Positions 25,891 through 34,265 of a DNA stretch of 64,000 nt are shown one piece after another. Position numbers and translations under genes: made by a program. Each line of letters opens with the position of its first letter. Position 1 is the first letter of the stretch. Origin of the DNA: Lactobacillus sp. MRS-253-APC-2B (GTDB lineage Bacteria; Bacillota; Bacilli; Lactobacillales; Lactobacillaceae); the NCBI RefSeq assembly GCF_012843675.1, contig NZ_JABAFO010000001.1, positions 248,001 through 312,000 of the forward strand, given 5' to 3'. The notes under the pieces were generated by a model that saw only the letters and a program-made list of their open reading frames with translations, made no database searches and was not told where the DNA came from.

Positions 25891-26910
25891 ATGAAGATTG
25901 AAAATTTCGTGCCGATCAAAAACTATAAGGCAATCAATTGGAATGAAGTCTCTGACATGATCGACAAAGCCACTTGGGAAAAACTGACTGAACAGTTCTG
26001 GCTAGATACGCGAATCCCGGTTTCCAACGATATGGACGACTGGCGTGAACTCGATGTTGATCATCAATGGGTCGTTGGTCACGTATTTGGTGGTCTGACG
26101 CTTTTGGATACGCTGCAGTCCGAAGCTGGTCTGACCGCATTGAAAGAAAACGTCAAGACACCACATGAAACAGCTGTCTTAAACAACATTCAATTTATGG
26201 AGTCCGTACACGCCAAGTCCTACTCTACAATTTTTTCAACGCTGAATACGCCAGAAGAAATCGATGAGATCTTTGACTGGTCTGATACCGAAGAATATCT
26301 GCAAAACAAGGCCACGCGGATTGGCAACATCTACCTTGATCCAAGCGTCAATCCATTGAAGAAAAAGGTTGCCAACGTCTTTTTGGAAACGTTCCTTTTC
26401 TACTCAGGCTTTTACACGCCACTTTACTATTTGGGCCACAACAAGCTCAACAACGTAGCCGAAATCATTAAGCTGATTTTGCGTGATGAGTCAGTCCATG
26501 GTACCTACATCGGCTACAAGTTCCAAGTCGGCATGAAGTCTCTGACTGAAAAACAGCAACAGGATATGAAAGATTGGATGTACAACTTCTTGTACGAGCT
26601 CTACGACAACGAAGAAAAGTACACTCATCTGCTGTACGACCAGGTTGGCTGGACTGATGATGTCTTGACCTTTATTCGCTACAATGCCAACAAGGCTTTG
26701 ATGAACCTGGGTCAAGATCCACTGTTCCCTGATACGGCCAGCGACGTTAACCCCGTTGTAATGAACGGAATCTCAACGACGACTTCCAACCATGACTTCT
26801 TTAGTCAAGTCGGCAACGGCTATCGACTGGGTGAAGTTGAAGCCATGAGCGACAGTGACTATCACGTTGCTGATCCAAACGCCGGCAAGAGCCTTAACGA
26901 CAAAGACTAG
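25891..26910 (+). CDS. nrdF: Class Ib ribonucleoside-diphosphate reductase beta subunit NrdF
   Basis: This 339-residue subunit carries the dinuclear metal site and tyrosyl radical. Ligand-bearing helices are visible: FMESVHAKSYSTIF (Glu, His and the radical Tyr), ETFLFYSGF and RDESVHGTYIG. SD AAAGGAG precedes the ATG. NrdF normally uses a dimanganese centre assembled with NrdI, which is not encoded here. A bidirectional terminator (26923-26962) separates it from brnQ. Confidence 0.96.
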   Translation: MKIENFVPIKNYKAINWNEVSDMIDKATWEKLTEQFWLDTRIPVSNDMDDWRELDVDHQWVVGHVFGGLTLLDTLQSEAGLTALKENVKTPHETAVLNNIQFMESVHAKSYSTIFSTLNTPEEIDEIFDWSDTEEYLQNKATRIGNIYLDPSVNPLKKKVANVFLETFLFYSGFYTPLYYLGHNKLNNVAEIIKLILRDESVHGTYIGYKFQVGMKSLTEKQQQDMKDWMYNFLYELYDNEEKYTHLLYDQVGWTDDVLTFIRYNANKALMNLGQDPLFPDTASDVNPVVMNGISTTTSNHDFFSQVGNGYRLGEVEAMSDSDYHVADPNAGKSLNDKD

Positions 26911-26922
26911 TTTTTACCAATC

Positions 26923-26962
26923 AAAAAACGTGTGAATGCTGAATGCATCCCGCACGTTTTTT
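26923..26962. terminator. Bidirectional terminator between nrdF and brnQ
   Basis: AAAAAACGTG pairs with GCACGTTTTTT across the loop. A/T tracts lie on both sides, so it can end both convergent transcripts. Confidence 0.85.
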
Positions 26963-26978
26963 ATTTATACGTTTATTG

Positions 26979-28349
26979 CTAATCTTCACTGATTGCTGGA
27001 GAGGTCATCCATTCCTTGGCAAAATGGATAATCAAACCTAATGCCAGACCAGCGATGCCAAATGAAAGCCAGCCAAAGCCCAGACTGAAGAATGGGAAGA
27101 ACTTGGCAGCAAAGCCAATCATTGCTTGAACGGCAGCCGTATTATGCAAAATAGCCGGCGTTGCGTTCATCATATCAAAGAAGGCTGGAATCAAAGTAAA
27201 GCCAGTCGTAATCCGGTAAACCAACGGATCGTTCTTAAAGAGCGGCGACATGATGCCCATGATGATCAAGGTAATTGCCAGCGGGTACAGGAACATCAAG
27301 ATTGGCGTTGACCAGGCAATAATCTGGTCCAGACCCAAGTTGGCAACCAAGAAAGAAAGGCCACAGTTAAAGCGCAAGAAGGCCTTGTAGGAAATCTTAG
27401 GGAAGCGACGATGGAAGTCTTGTGAGAAAGCAACAACCAGTCCCATTGCACTGGTCATGCAGGTCGTTGTTGCCAAAACAGCCAGAATTGCATCACCCGC
27501 CGTACCCAGGTAGTAATTGGCAATCTGTTCCAGCGTCGTACCACCGTTGTCTGCCATTTTAAAATGGGCCAAACTGGTAGCACCAAGCCAGATTAAAGCA
27601 ATGTAGATCAAAGCAATCCCCGCAATTCCCAGTGCGCCACCTTTAGCAGTTGCCCAGGAAACGTCACGCTGACGCTTGATGCCCAGGCCCTTGATGGCCG
27701 TGATAACCGTAATGCCGAATGCCAAAGAAGCCAAGCAGTCCATCGTGTTGTAACCTTGCAGAAAGCCATTGGTAAACGATGCATGACGGTAGGCAGAAGT
27801 GATAGCGGCCGTGCCAGCGTGTCCCATTGGGCTGATAAATGCCATAAAGAAGATGATGAACATCAAGCCTAAAAACAGTGGATTAAGCATCTTACCGATC
27901 ATGTCGGTGATTTTACCTTCACGAGTGGAGAAGTAGTAGGTCAGACCAAAGAAGGCGGCTGAATAGATTAAGATTCCCCATTTATTGGCACCAGCTGAAA
28001 GATGTGGTGCAATGCCGATTGCATAGGAAACGGTTGCCGTTCGTGGGGTTGCAAACAGTGGTCCCAACGTTGCATGAACCAAAATCAAGAAAATAAGTGC
28101 ATACCAGGCACCGTTGGGACGCGCCAGATCATAGATACCATTAGATCGCGTAATACTGATTGCCAATAAGGCCATCAATGGCAGCAGCACCCCTGAGATC
28201 AAAAAGCCACTTGCGGCACTAAACCAATGTGCACCAGCCATTTGTCCCAGGTGAACCGGAAAAATCAGATTGCCAGCCCCAAAGAGCATCCCAAAAATCA
28301 AGGATCCAATCAATAGCGTATTGCGAAAAGTCAGTTTGTTCGTATTCAT
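26979..28349 (-). CDS. brnQ: Branched-chain amino acid transporter BrnQ (LIVCS family)
   Basis: This integral membrane carrier of about 456 residues with roughly 12 hydrophobic segments imports Ile, Leu and Val with sodium or protons. The N-terminal FGMLFGAGNLIFPVHLGQMAG is the family signature. I chose ATG 28347-28349, with AAAGGGG 11 nt upstream. It is preceded by a T-box leader (28427-28710), which links its expression to an uncharged branched-chain tRNA. Length and hydrophobic profile are normal. Confidence 0.93.
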   Translation of the reverse strand: MNTNKLTFRNTLLIGSLIFGMLFGAGNLIFPVHLGQMAGAHWFSAASGFLISGVLLPLMALLAISITRSNGIYDLARPNGAWYALIFLILVHATLGPLFATPRTATVSYAIGIAPHLSAGANKWGILIYSAAFFGLTYYFSTREGKITDMIGKMLNPLFLGLMFIIFFMAFISPMGHAGTAAITSAYRHASFTNGFLQGYNTMDCLASLAFGITVITAIKGLGIKRQRDVSWATAKGGALGIAGIALIYIALIWLGATSLAHFKMADNGGTTLEQIANYYLGTAGDAILAVLATTTCMTSAMGLVVAFSQDFHRRFPKISYKAFLRFNCGLSFLVANLGLDQIIAWSTPILMFLYPLAITLIIMGIMSPLFKNDPLVYRITTGFTLIPAFFDMMNATPAILHNTAAVQAMIGFAAKFFPFFSLGFGWLSFGIAGLALGLIIHFAKEWMTSPAISED

Positions 28350-28426
28350 AAAAGTCAATCCCCTTTCAATCAGTAAATAAGTTTTAAAAAGAGATCTTAG
28401 CTAAGATTTCGTGATCAACGGAAAAT

Positions 28427-28745
28427 AAAAAGCGCCTTTTTCAAATCATAATTTGATTTGAAAAGGACGCTTTTGCGTGTTACCACCTTTTTTTGCTCAA
28501 CCGTCACCAATTGAGCCTCAACGCGTACGTGTTCATACGCTGGCGCGATCACGGGCGCACCCGTCCGACACTTCTTACGTCGCATCGGCCACTCACCGGC
28601 TACTTTCCAGTTATGGCTCCTGTCCCCGCTCACACTTCATCGGGGTCGCTGATCAGTCAGCCATAACCTTACTCTCCGGATCACTGTGTTTTGTTCCGTT
28701 GATTAACTTGTTTAATACTCTAAGGCATAGCTGAGAATTTGTCAA
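28427..28745 (-). promoter_or_regulatory. T-box riboswitch and promoter upstream of brnQ
   Basis: The promoter has -35 TTGACA (28740-28745) and -10 TAGAGT (28717-28722), 17 nt apart. The leader then forms Stem I (GGTTATGGCT with AGCCATAACT) with an internal loop AGAGTAA / GGAAAGTAG, and the T-box core AAAGGTGGTAACACG near 28490-28476. It ends in a strong terminator (28427-28476: GATTTGAAAAAGGCGCTTTT and its inverse). The loop offers GTA (Val) or AGT (Ser) as specifier; GTA fits a branched-chain carrier better. UGGU in the core matches a discriminator A, as in Val, Ile and Leu tRNAs. Confidence 0.88.
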
Positions 28746-28775
28746 CCTATTTCTCATGCTTTTTTAATTATAATC

Positions 28776-28808
28776 AAAAAAGACGGTCGTGGATCCGCGA
28801 CCGTCTTT
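28776..28808 (-). terminator. Terminator after adhE
   Basis: AAAAGACGGTCG pairs with CGACCGTCTTTTTT on the minus strand, 57 bp past the adhE stop. It also closes off the T-box promoter region. Confidence 0.88.
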
Positions 28809-28864
28809 TAAAGTTGAGAATTTAAGTTGAGAAAATTAATTGAGGATAACCAGAAAACTTTAAA

Positions 28865-31504
28865 CTATTCTTCCGTTTCAACGCCGGTACCATCGTAGCA
28901 GCGTTCCAGCAGTTCTTTGAGCTGGCTGACCAGTGGTTCGACTGGGTTAGCCGTCGTACATTGATCTTCATAAGCCAATACAGCCAATTGATCAACGACC
29001 TTGTCAAAGTCTTCACGCTTGACGCCATTAGCCTTCAAGCTCAGCGTTACACCACACTTGTGAGCCAGTTCGATGATCTTTTGAACGTAGGCTTCGACCA
29101 GCTCTTCAGTCGTGTTACCCTTCAAGCCTAAGAAGCGAGCGATTTCGGCGTAATCCTTATCAGCACGGTAGTCTTCGTAATGTGGCCACATTGCCAGCTT
29201 GGTTGGGCGCTTAGCGTTGAAGCGGATAACCTGTGGCAGTGCAATAGCAATTACCAGACCATGAGGCAGATCAAAGGCACCACCCATCTTGTGGGCCAAA
29301 GAGTGCGTAATCCCTAAGAAAGCGTTGGCAAAGGCCAGACCGGCAATCGTGGAGCTGTCGTGCATCTTCTTGCGGGCCAGCTTATCACCCTTGACAGATG
29401 CCTCCAGATTTTCCATAACGCCCTTGATGGCTTCCAGCGACCAGCCACGCGTGTAGTCAGTTGCCATTACGGAAACATACGATTCAGTAGCGTGTGTCAA
29501 AACATCCAGACCAGTCCATGCCGTCGTGTTGGCAGGCACGGATTCAACGAATTGCGAGTCAACGATAGCAATATCTGGCGTCAGAGCGTAGTCAGCCAGT
29601 GGGTACTTAACGTGCGTCTTAGAGTTGGTAATAACTGCAAATGGCGTAACTTCAGAACCCGTACCGGAAGTCGTAGGAATCCCGATAAATTGTGCCTTCT
29701 TTGGCCGACCGATCTTGTAAGCCCGCTTACGGATATCAAGATACTTTTGCCGAACCCCATTCCAAGTCGTGTCTGGGTGCTCATAGAACATCCACATTGC
29801 CTTGGCAGCGTCCATTGGCGAACCACCACCCAGTGCGATAATCGTATCAGGCTGGAAGTCATTCATCCAAGCTACACCCTTGTCAACCGTATCCGTCGAT
29901 GGGTCTGGTTCGATATCAGAGAAGATCTCGTATTGAACCCGATTGTTACGCAGCCGCAGCTGGTCAATAACCCGTTGAATATAGCCACGCTTAACCATTC
30001 CTGGACCGGTAACGATAAATGCCTTGTTGATGTTTGGAATTTCTTTCAGGTACTTCAGTGAGTTCCGTTGGAAGTATACCTTTGGCGGAATCTGTACCCA
30101 TTGTGGATTTTCACGACGCATAGCAACCTTCTTAATGTTCAGCAGATCCCAGTCAGAAACGTTGTGTGAGATCGAGTTGCTGCCGTATGAACCCGTCCCC
30201 AGCGTAAATGATGGCGTCATGTTGTTGTAGACGTTACCAATACCGCCCAGACCAGATGGTGAGTTGACGATGATCCGAGAAGCCTTCATCTTAAGTGAGT
30301 ATTCTTTAATCAATTCATCGTCATTAGTGTGAATAGCGGCCGTGTGACCTTCACCACCATATGCCAGCAGCTCGCTACAGATACGGAAGGCATCTTCACG
30401 ATCCTTGGCACGGTACATCGTCAACACTGGTGAAAGTTTTTCAGCAGACAATGGATACTTAGGACCAACGCCATCCAATTCGGCAATCAGGACCTTAGTG
30501 TTAGCCGGAACGTTCTTCAAGCCACACATTTCGGCAATATCATTGGCAGAACGACCAGCAATTGGGCCACGGACCTGGTGACGATCTGAGTCAATAAAGC
30601 CGTTGGTAAAGGTTGGAATTTCGCTTGGCTTCAAGAAGTAGCAGTTCCACTTCTTGAATGCTTCCTTAACCTGGTCGTAGATTTCGTCATCGACAACAAC
30701 CGAGTTTTCAGTAGCACAGATCATCCCGTTATCGAAAGTCTTTGAAAGGACGACGTCGTAGATCGAACGATCGATATTGGCGCTCTTTTCAATGTAGGCC
30801 GGACCGTTACCAGGACCGACACCCAGTGCAGGATTACCAGAACTGTAAGCTGCCTTAACCAGGCCAGGGCCACCAGTAGCCAGAATCGTAGCAATGCGTG
30901 GATTCTGCAGCAATGCCGTTGTATTTTCACGGCTGCATTGTGGAATCCATTGAATAACGTCCTTTGGTGCACCGGCAGCTTCAGCAGCGGCTTCCAGAAT
31001 CTGACCAGTCTTTACACATGACTTGAAGGCTTGTGGGTGGAACGAGAAGATGATTGTGTTCCGCGTCTTCAAGGCAATGATTGACTTGAAAATTACCGTT
31101 GACGTTGGGTTGGTAACCGGTACGACCCCAGCAATTACCCCCAGCGGATCAGCAATCGTAATCATTTGGTTTTCATCATCTTCATCAATGATCCCAACCG
31201 TCTTGTCGTTGCGAATGTTGTTCCAGATGTATTCACTGGCGTAGATGTTCTTGATGGCCTTGTCTTCAGCAACCCCACGGCCGGTTTCGTTAGCAGCAGA
31301 AACCGCCAGATCCATGTGGTGTTCCTCAGCAGCCAGCGCCAGGTTTTGACAGATCTTGTCGACTTGCTCCTGGCTAAATGTGCGTAATTGATCAAGTGCC
31401 TTTTCACTCTTGTCAATCAATCCATTAATCAGTTCTTCAGCAGTTTTTTCCTTGTCTTTAGGCTTTTCAGTGGCCTTAACAGTGGCTTTGGCTTTAACTG
31501 TCAT
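28865..31504 (-). CDS. adhE: Bifunctional acetaldehyde-CoA/alcohol dehydrogenase AdhE
   Basis: This 879-residue fusion reduces acetyl-CoA to acetaldehyde and then to ethanol, recycling two NADH. The N-terminal ALDH domain (to about residue 440) has its catalytic Cys in NGMICATENSVVV. The C-terminal iron-dependent ADH domain has GGGSPMDAAKAMW and the metal ligands in FLGITHSLAHKMGGAFDLPHG. It fits ethanol formation in heterofermentation. A Rex-like operator and promoter lie directly upstream. The N-terminus is preceded by a Lys/Glu-rich extension of about 20 residues. Confidence 0.97.
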   Translation of the reverse strand: MTVKAKATVKATEKPKDKEKTAEELINGLIDKSEKALDQLRTFSQEQVDKICQNLALAAEEHHMDLAVSAANETGRGVAEDKAIKNIYASEYIWNNIRNDKTVGIIDEDDENQMITIADPLGVIAGVVPVTNPTSTVIFKSIIALKTRNTIIFSFHPQAFKSCVKTGQILEAAAEAAGAPKDVIQWIPQCSRENTTALLQNPRIATILATGGPGLVKAAYSSGNPALGVGPGNGPAYIEKSANIDRSIYDVVLSKTFDNGMICATENSVVVDDEIYDQVKEAFKKWNCYFLKPSEIPTFTNGFIDSDRHQVRGPIAGRSANDIAEMCGLKNVPANTKVLIAELDGVGPKYPLSAEKLSPVLTMYRAKDREDAFRICSELLAYGGEGHTAAIHTNDDELIKEYSLKMKASRIIVNSPSGLGGIGNVYNNMTPSFTLGTGSYGSNSISHNVSDWDLLNIKKVAMRRENPQWVQIPPKVYFQRNSLKYLKEIPNINKAFIVTGPGMVKRGYIQRVIDQLRLRNNRVQYEIFSDIEPDPSTDTVDKGVAWMNDFQPDTIIALGGGSPMDAAKAMWMFYEHPDTTWNGVRQKYLDIRKRAYKIGRPKKAQFIGIPTTSGTGSEVTPFAVITNSKTHVKYPLADYALTPDIAIVDSQFVESVPANTTAWTGLDVLTHATESYVSVMATDYTRGWSLEAIKGVMENLEASVKGDKLARKKMHDSSTIAGLAFANAFLGITHSLAHKMGGAFDLPHGLVIAIALPQVIRFNAKRPTKLAMWPHYEDYRADKDYAEIARFLGLKGNTTEELVEAYVQKIIELAHKCGVTLSLKANGVKREDFDKVVDQLAVLAYEDQCTTANPVEPLVSQLKELLERCYDGTGVETEE

Positions 31505-31566
31505 TGCACTTACTCCTTCTCAGTTAATTACTTTTCAACAACTTTGTTATCCTTTGAACAATTATT

Positions 31567-31594
31567 ACTATACTCCTTTTTCTAGATTTGTAAA
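31567..31594 (-). promoter_or_regulatory. adhE promoter
   Basis: Minus-strand -35 TTTACA (31589-31594) and -10 TATAGT (31567-31572) are separated by 16 nt, about 65 bp from the adhE start. Confidence 0.7.
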
Positions 31595-31600
31595 CACCTT

Positions 31601-31618
31601 TTGTGAAATTAATAACAA
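31601..31618. promoter_or_regulatory. Rex-like redox operator upstream of adhE
   Basis: TTGTGAAATTAATAACAA matches 12 of 14 defined positions of the Rex consensus TTGTGAANNNNTTCACAA, with a perfect left half. It ends 6 bp upstream of the -35. Rex senses NADH/NAD and commonly controls adhE in Firmicutes. A weaker cre-like GGAAAGCGATTACA (31631-31644) lies further up. Confidence 0.65.
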
Positions 31619-31839
31619 TTGCTGGATTTTGGAAAGCGATTACAACATGATCTCTTCAAGCCTTGTAGCAGTAAGAAAAAGTTTTGATTATTTTTAAAAG
31701 CAGTTCGTTGTTTCCTACTTTCATCGTCCTTTATTCGGCGTTTATTGTATTCTGATTCACAGATTCAAACCACTAAATTTTGGATTAATGTTAATTATAA
31801 TAGTCAAATTAACGGATTTTTGTATGATAAATTTAAAAC

Positions 31840-32775
31840 TTAGCTCAATGATGAACTAAGTTTTTGTAAGCAAAAGCCTCTAATCAGTTTCTTGCCAAGT
31901 CCGTTCATCACAAAGATGATCAATGCCGTCAGGAAAAACGAGAACGTAACGTCAGAGAAGAAATGGGCTCCTACAATTACGCGGCTCAGTCCGATCAAGA
32001 CACCATAGACGATCCCACCAATAAAGAATCCCTTGCGCTTGACTTTGGAGACGAACCATAAAAAGACGATGCAAAGCGTTGCCGCCATCGTATGTCTTGA
32101 TGGGAACGACTTATGCCCATTAACGCCATTGATGGTCAGCCAGTTGGTAAACTCATGATTGCCAGCCGTCAGTTCATAAGGGCGATAGCGTCCTCACAGT
32201 TCCTTTAAGGTCAGATTAACTTCCAGAGCAAACCAGACCGTAAAGGATGCCAGTACAGCAATCTGCATATAGCGCGTCAGTTGGCCTTGCGTCTTATTCT
32301 TCAACCACCATTGCGCCAGCAGCGTAAAGGCAGCAAAAAACAATATCCAGACGGTGATGATTACCGATTCTGAAAAGCCACCCGTTGCCGAGTCGCTGTT
32401 GGCCATTGCAATCGCCGTACCATTTTTGAGATTAGTATGAGCTGAATAAAGATAGTCCAAGAACTCATTAACGTATTGCTTGCTTTGCTAAAGTGACAAT
32501 GTCAGCCCACCGACAAACAATGGTACTGTCATCAGTTTTTCAAAACCGCCCCGCCAAGCATAAGTCATCGCAATTTGGCCACATAAGGCAAAAATCAGAT
32601 AAACTGGAAATTCCCCGAACGTCTGGCAGATGATGCCGACCCAGCTGTGATAGTTGATTAATGTATTGCTGATGGCTAAATCGCCAAAATAGGCATTCGC
32701 TAATAAAATAATGCAGATAATTGCTGAAATGCCAAACAGTTTCTTTTGATTTTCTTTACAAAGAAATTAATCCAT
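31840..32775 (-). pseudogene. PAP2-family membrane phosphatase, inactivated by three in-frame stops
   Basis: Read in one frame from ATG 32773-32775, the region gives a continuous 311-residue PAP2-like membrane protein. The frame is interrupted by TAA (codon 3, 32767-32769), TAG (codon 96, 32488-32490) and TGA (codon 194, 32194-32196), with no frameshift. The C-terminal motifs persist as KSFPSRHTM (canonical PSGHT, Gly changed to Arg) and GLSRVIVGAHFFSDV. Five to six hydrophobic segments are still readable. A terminator hairpin (31833-31862) follows. The even spread of nonsense mutations without indels suggests slow decay. An intact but only distantly similar PAP2 is at 44839-45447. Confidence 0.85.
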
Positions 32776-32799
32776 AAAAACATCAATATTTACATATAC

Positions 32800-32833
32800 A
32801 AAAAAGACGACCGCTAACAGCGATCGTCTTTTT
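32800..32833 (-). terminator. Terminator after rplL
   Basis: AAAAAGACGA and its inverted partner TCGTCTTTTT flank an internal hairpin on the minus strand, directly past the rplJL operon. Confidence 0.88.
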
Positions 32834-32849
32834 GTTATTTAAGCTGAGA

Positions 32850-33215
32850 CTACTTAAGGGTAACAGTAGCACCTGCGGCTTCAAGCTTTTCCTTGATGTC
32901 GTTGGCTTCGTCTTCCTTAACGTCTTCCTTGACAGCGGATGGTGCGTTGTCAACCAGGTCCTTAGCGTCCTTCAGACCCAGACCAGTAATGTCCTTAACA
33001 GCCTTGATGACCTTAACCTTTGCAGAACCTGCAGAAGTCAGTTCAACAGTGAAGCTGTCCTTAGCAGCAGCGTCGCCACCGGCAGCACCGGCAACAGCAA
33101 CTGGAGCAGCTGCAGAAACGTCGAATTCTTCTTCGATAGCCTTAACCAGGTCGTTAAGGTCAGAGATTGATGCTTCCTTCAGAGAAGCAATGATAGCATC
33201 CTTATCAAAAGCCAT
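32850..33215 (-). CDS. rplL: 50S ribosomal protein L7/L12
   Basis: This 121-residue stalk protein recruits translation factors. Visible are the N-terminal dimerisation helices ([20 protein letters not shown]), an Ala/Gly-rich hinge at about residues 35-50, and the C-terminal domain with [15 protein letters not shown] and [18 protein letters not shown] is upstream. It follows rplJ, from which it is probably translated in excess. Confidence 0.98.
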   Translation of the reverse strand: MAFDKDAIIASLKEASISDLNDLVKAIEEEFDVSAAAPVAVAGAAGGDAAAKDSFTVELTSAGSAKVKVIKAVKDITGLGLKDAKDLVDNAPSAVKEDVKEDEANDIKEKLEAAGATVTLK

Positions 33216-33289
33216 GTTAATTTTCCTCCAATATTTCGGTTTATGCGCTCAGGCGCAGATTTTTAAAATTAGCGGGTACGCTATAAAGC

Positions 33290-33796
33290 TTAGGCAGCTT
33301 CTTCTTCGCTCTTCTTGTCGGCAACAGCCTTGACTGCACGGGCAATCTTCCGCATTGGATCTTGCAGAGCACTTGCCAGCATGGACAGCAGGTCTTCGCG
33401 ACTTGGCATCGTAGCGTATTCGTTGATCTTGTCGAGGGTTTGAACCTTCTTTTCGATGAAGCCACCCTTGATTTCCAGAGCTTCGTGGTCGTCAGCAAAC
33501 TTCTTCAGAATCTTTGCTGGGGCAATAGCATCTTCGTCTGAGAATGCTACGGCCGTTGGGCCAACGAACGTGCTCTTCAGATCTTCGTAGTCCGTACCTT
33601 CAACGGCACGTTCCAGAATCTTGTTCTTGATAACCATCATCTTGATGCCTGCATCACGCAGCTGCTTACGCAGATCCGTAACTTCAGCAACCGTCAGACC
33701 ACGGTAGTCAACAACAATGGCCGTTTCAGCGTTCGTCAGCATTTCATTGACGTTCTTAACTACTTCAGCCTTCTTAGCAATCGTTGCTTCGCTCAT
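33290..33796 (-). CDS. rplJ: 50S ribosomal protein L10
   Basis: This 168-residue stalk base protein anchors L7/L12 dimers. It has [48 protein letters not shown] and a C-terminal helix for L12 binding. ATG 33794-33796 follows AGGAGGTGAAATTC. A longer in-frame opening to 33895 runs through the L10 leader RNA and is not used. It is first in rplJ-rplL. Confidence 0.97.
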   Translation of the reverse strand: MSEATIAKKAEVVKNVNEMLTNAETAIVVDYRGLTVAEVTDLRKQLRDAGIKMMVIKNKILERAVEGTDYEDLKSTFVGPTAVAFSDEDAIAPAKILKKFADDHEALEIKGGFIEKKVQTLDKINEYATMPSREDLLSMLASALQDPMRKIARAVKAVADKKSEEEAA

Positions 33797-33950
33797 GAAT
33801 TTCACCTCCTGCGATGTATTTTGATCGGATTTAAAAAAATCCCTATGACCGGCAGACATAGAGAAGGAACATTTCATTTCTTCCTCGGCAGGCATTCATT
33901 AAGGCTTACGCCACCTGAGTCTTAGGCAGAGTCATATTTAATCAACTTTG
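33797..33950 (-). ncRNA. L10 (rplJ) ribosomal-protein leader
   Basis: The 5' UTR of rplJ shows the paired and bulged layout of the Firmicute L10 leader: GACTCTGCCTAAGACTCAGG, GGCGTAAGCC, and a long hairpin CCTTCTCTATG...CATAGGG before the SD. The L10-L12 complex binds it to repress its own operon. It was recognised by position and structure; I did not align it to the family. Confidence 0.8.
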
Positions 33951-33952
33951 CC

Positions 33953-33981
33953 AGTATAACAGGATTGAGCCGAGATTGCAA
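33953..33981 (-). promoter_or_regulatory. rplJL promoter
   Basis: Minus-strand -35 TTGCAA (33976-33981) and -10 TATACT (33953-33958) are separated by 17 nt, just upstream of the L10 leader. Confidence 0.8.
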
Positions 33982-34016
33982 GGATGTTTTTTGAATTTAT
34001 TTTCATTGATAATTTG

Positions 34017-34045
34017 TTGCGTTTAATTTTTTCTCATGTTATTGT
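34017..34045 (+). promoter_or_regulatory. Promoter of the permease attenuator transcript
   Basis: -35 TTGCGT (34017-34022) and -10 TATTGT (34040-34045) have a 17-nt spacer. The start would fall near 34052, about 35 nt ahead of the leader-peptide ATG. The hexamers are only moderate matches. Confidence 0.5.
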
Positions 34046-34085
34046 AAGAATCGTAAAATTTTCCAGCGTCTGGAGGAGCGATTTA

Positions 34086-34139
34086 ATGACTCTGCATTAT
34101 TTCAAACTTCATCAATCTTCATCCTCAGCTTCAATCTGA
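34086..34139 (+). CDS. Serine-rich leader peptide of a transcription attenuator
   Basis: This 17-codon frame, MTLHYFKLHQSSSSASI, starts at ATG 34086-34088 with a strong SD GGAGG (34072-34076, 9 nt away). Codons 11-14 and 16 are serine (TCT TCA TCC TCA, then TCA at 34131-34133). It is followed by alternative stems and a terminator ahead of a permease resembling serine/threonine exchangers. I see no other reason for such a frame to have a strong SD. Role as a sensor of charged tRNA-Ser is inferred from layout, analogous to trp/his leaders. Confidence 0.75.
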   Translation: MTLHYFKLHQSSSSASI

Positions 34140-34237
34140 AAGCAGTTGAGGATCTTTGACGCGCTCAAATTACCAGCGACACCGAGCATGCCCGACTGCT
34201 TTTGAACCTTCTTGGCAGTTGGACGGCTCGGTTTTTT
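34121..34237 (+). promoter_or_regulatory. Attenuator: alternative stems and terminator upstream of the permease
   Basis: Four segments can pair as in trp-type attenuators. 1:2 pairs 34121-34133 (over the Ser codons) with 34137-34153 (ATCCTCA/TGAGGAT and GCTTCA/TGAAAGC). 2:3 pairs AGCAGTTG (34141-34148) with CGACTGCT (34193-34200). 3:4 is the terminator: ACCGAGC (34181-34187) with GCTCGGT (34226-34232), extended by CGACTGC with GCAGTTG, then TTTTTT to 34237. A ribosome paused on the Ser codons would free segment 2 and prevent the terminator. Confidence 0.7.
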
Positions 34238-34265
34238 GTTGGACTAATGAATGGAGGAAATTCCT

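Noticed and set aside
31840-32775. Stop-codon read-through or recoding in the PAP2 gene
   Set aside because: Three different stops and a damaged PSGH motif fit decay much better than recoding.
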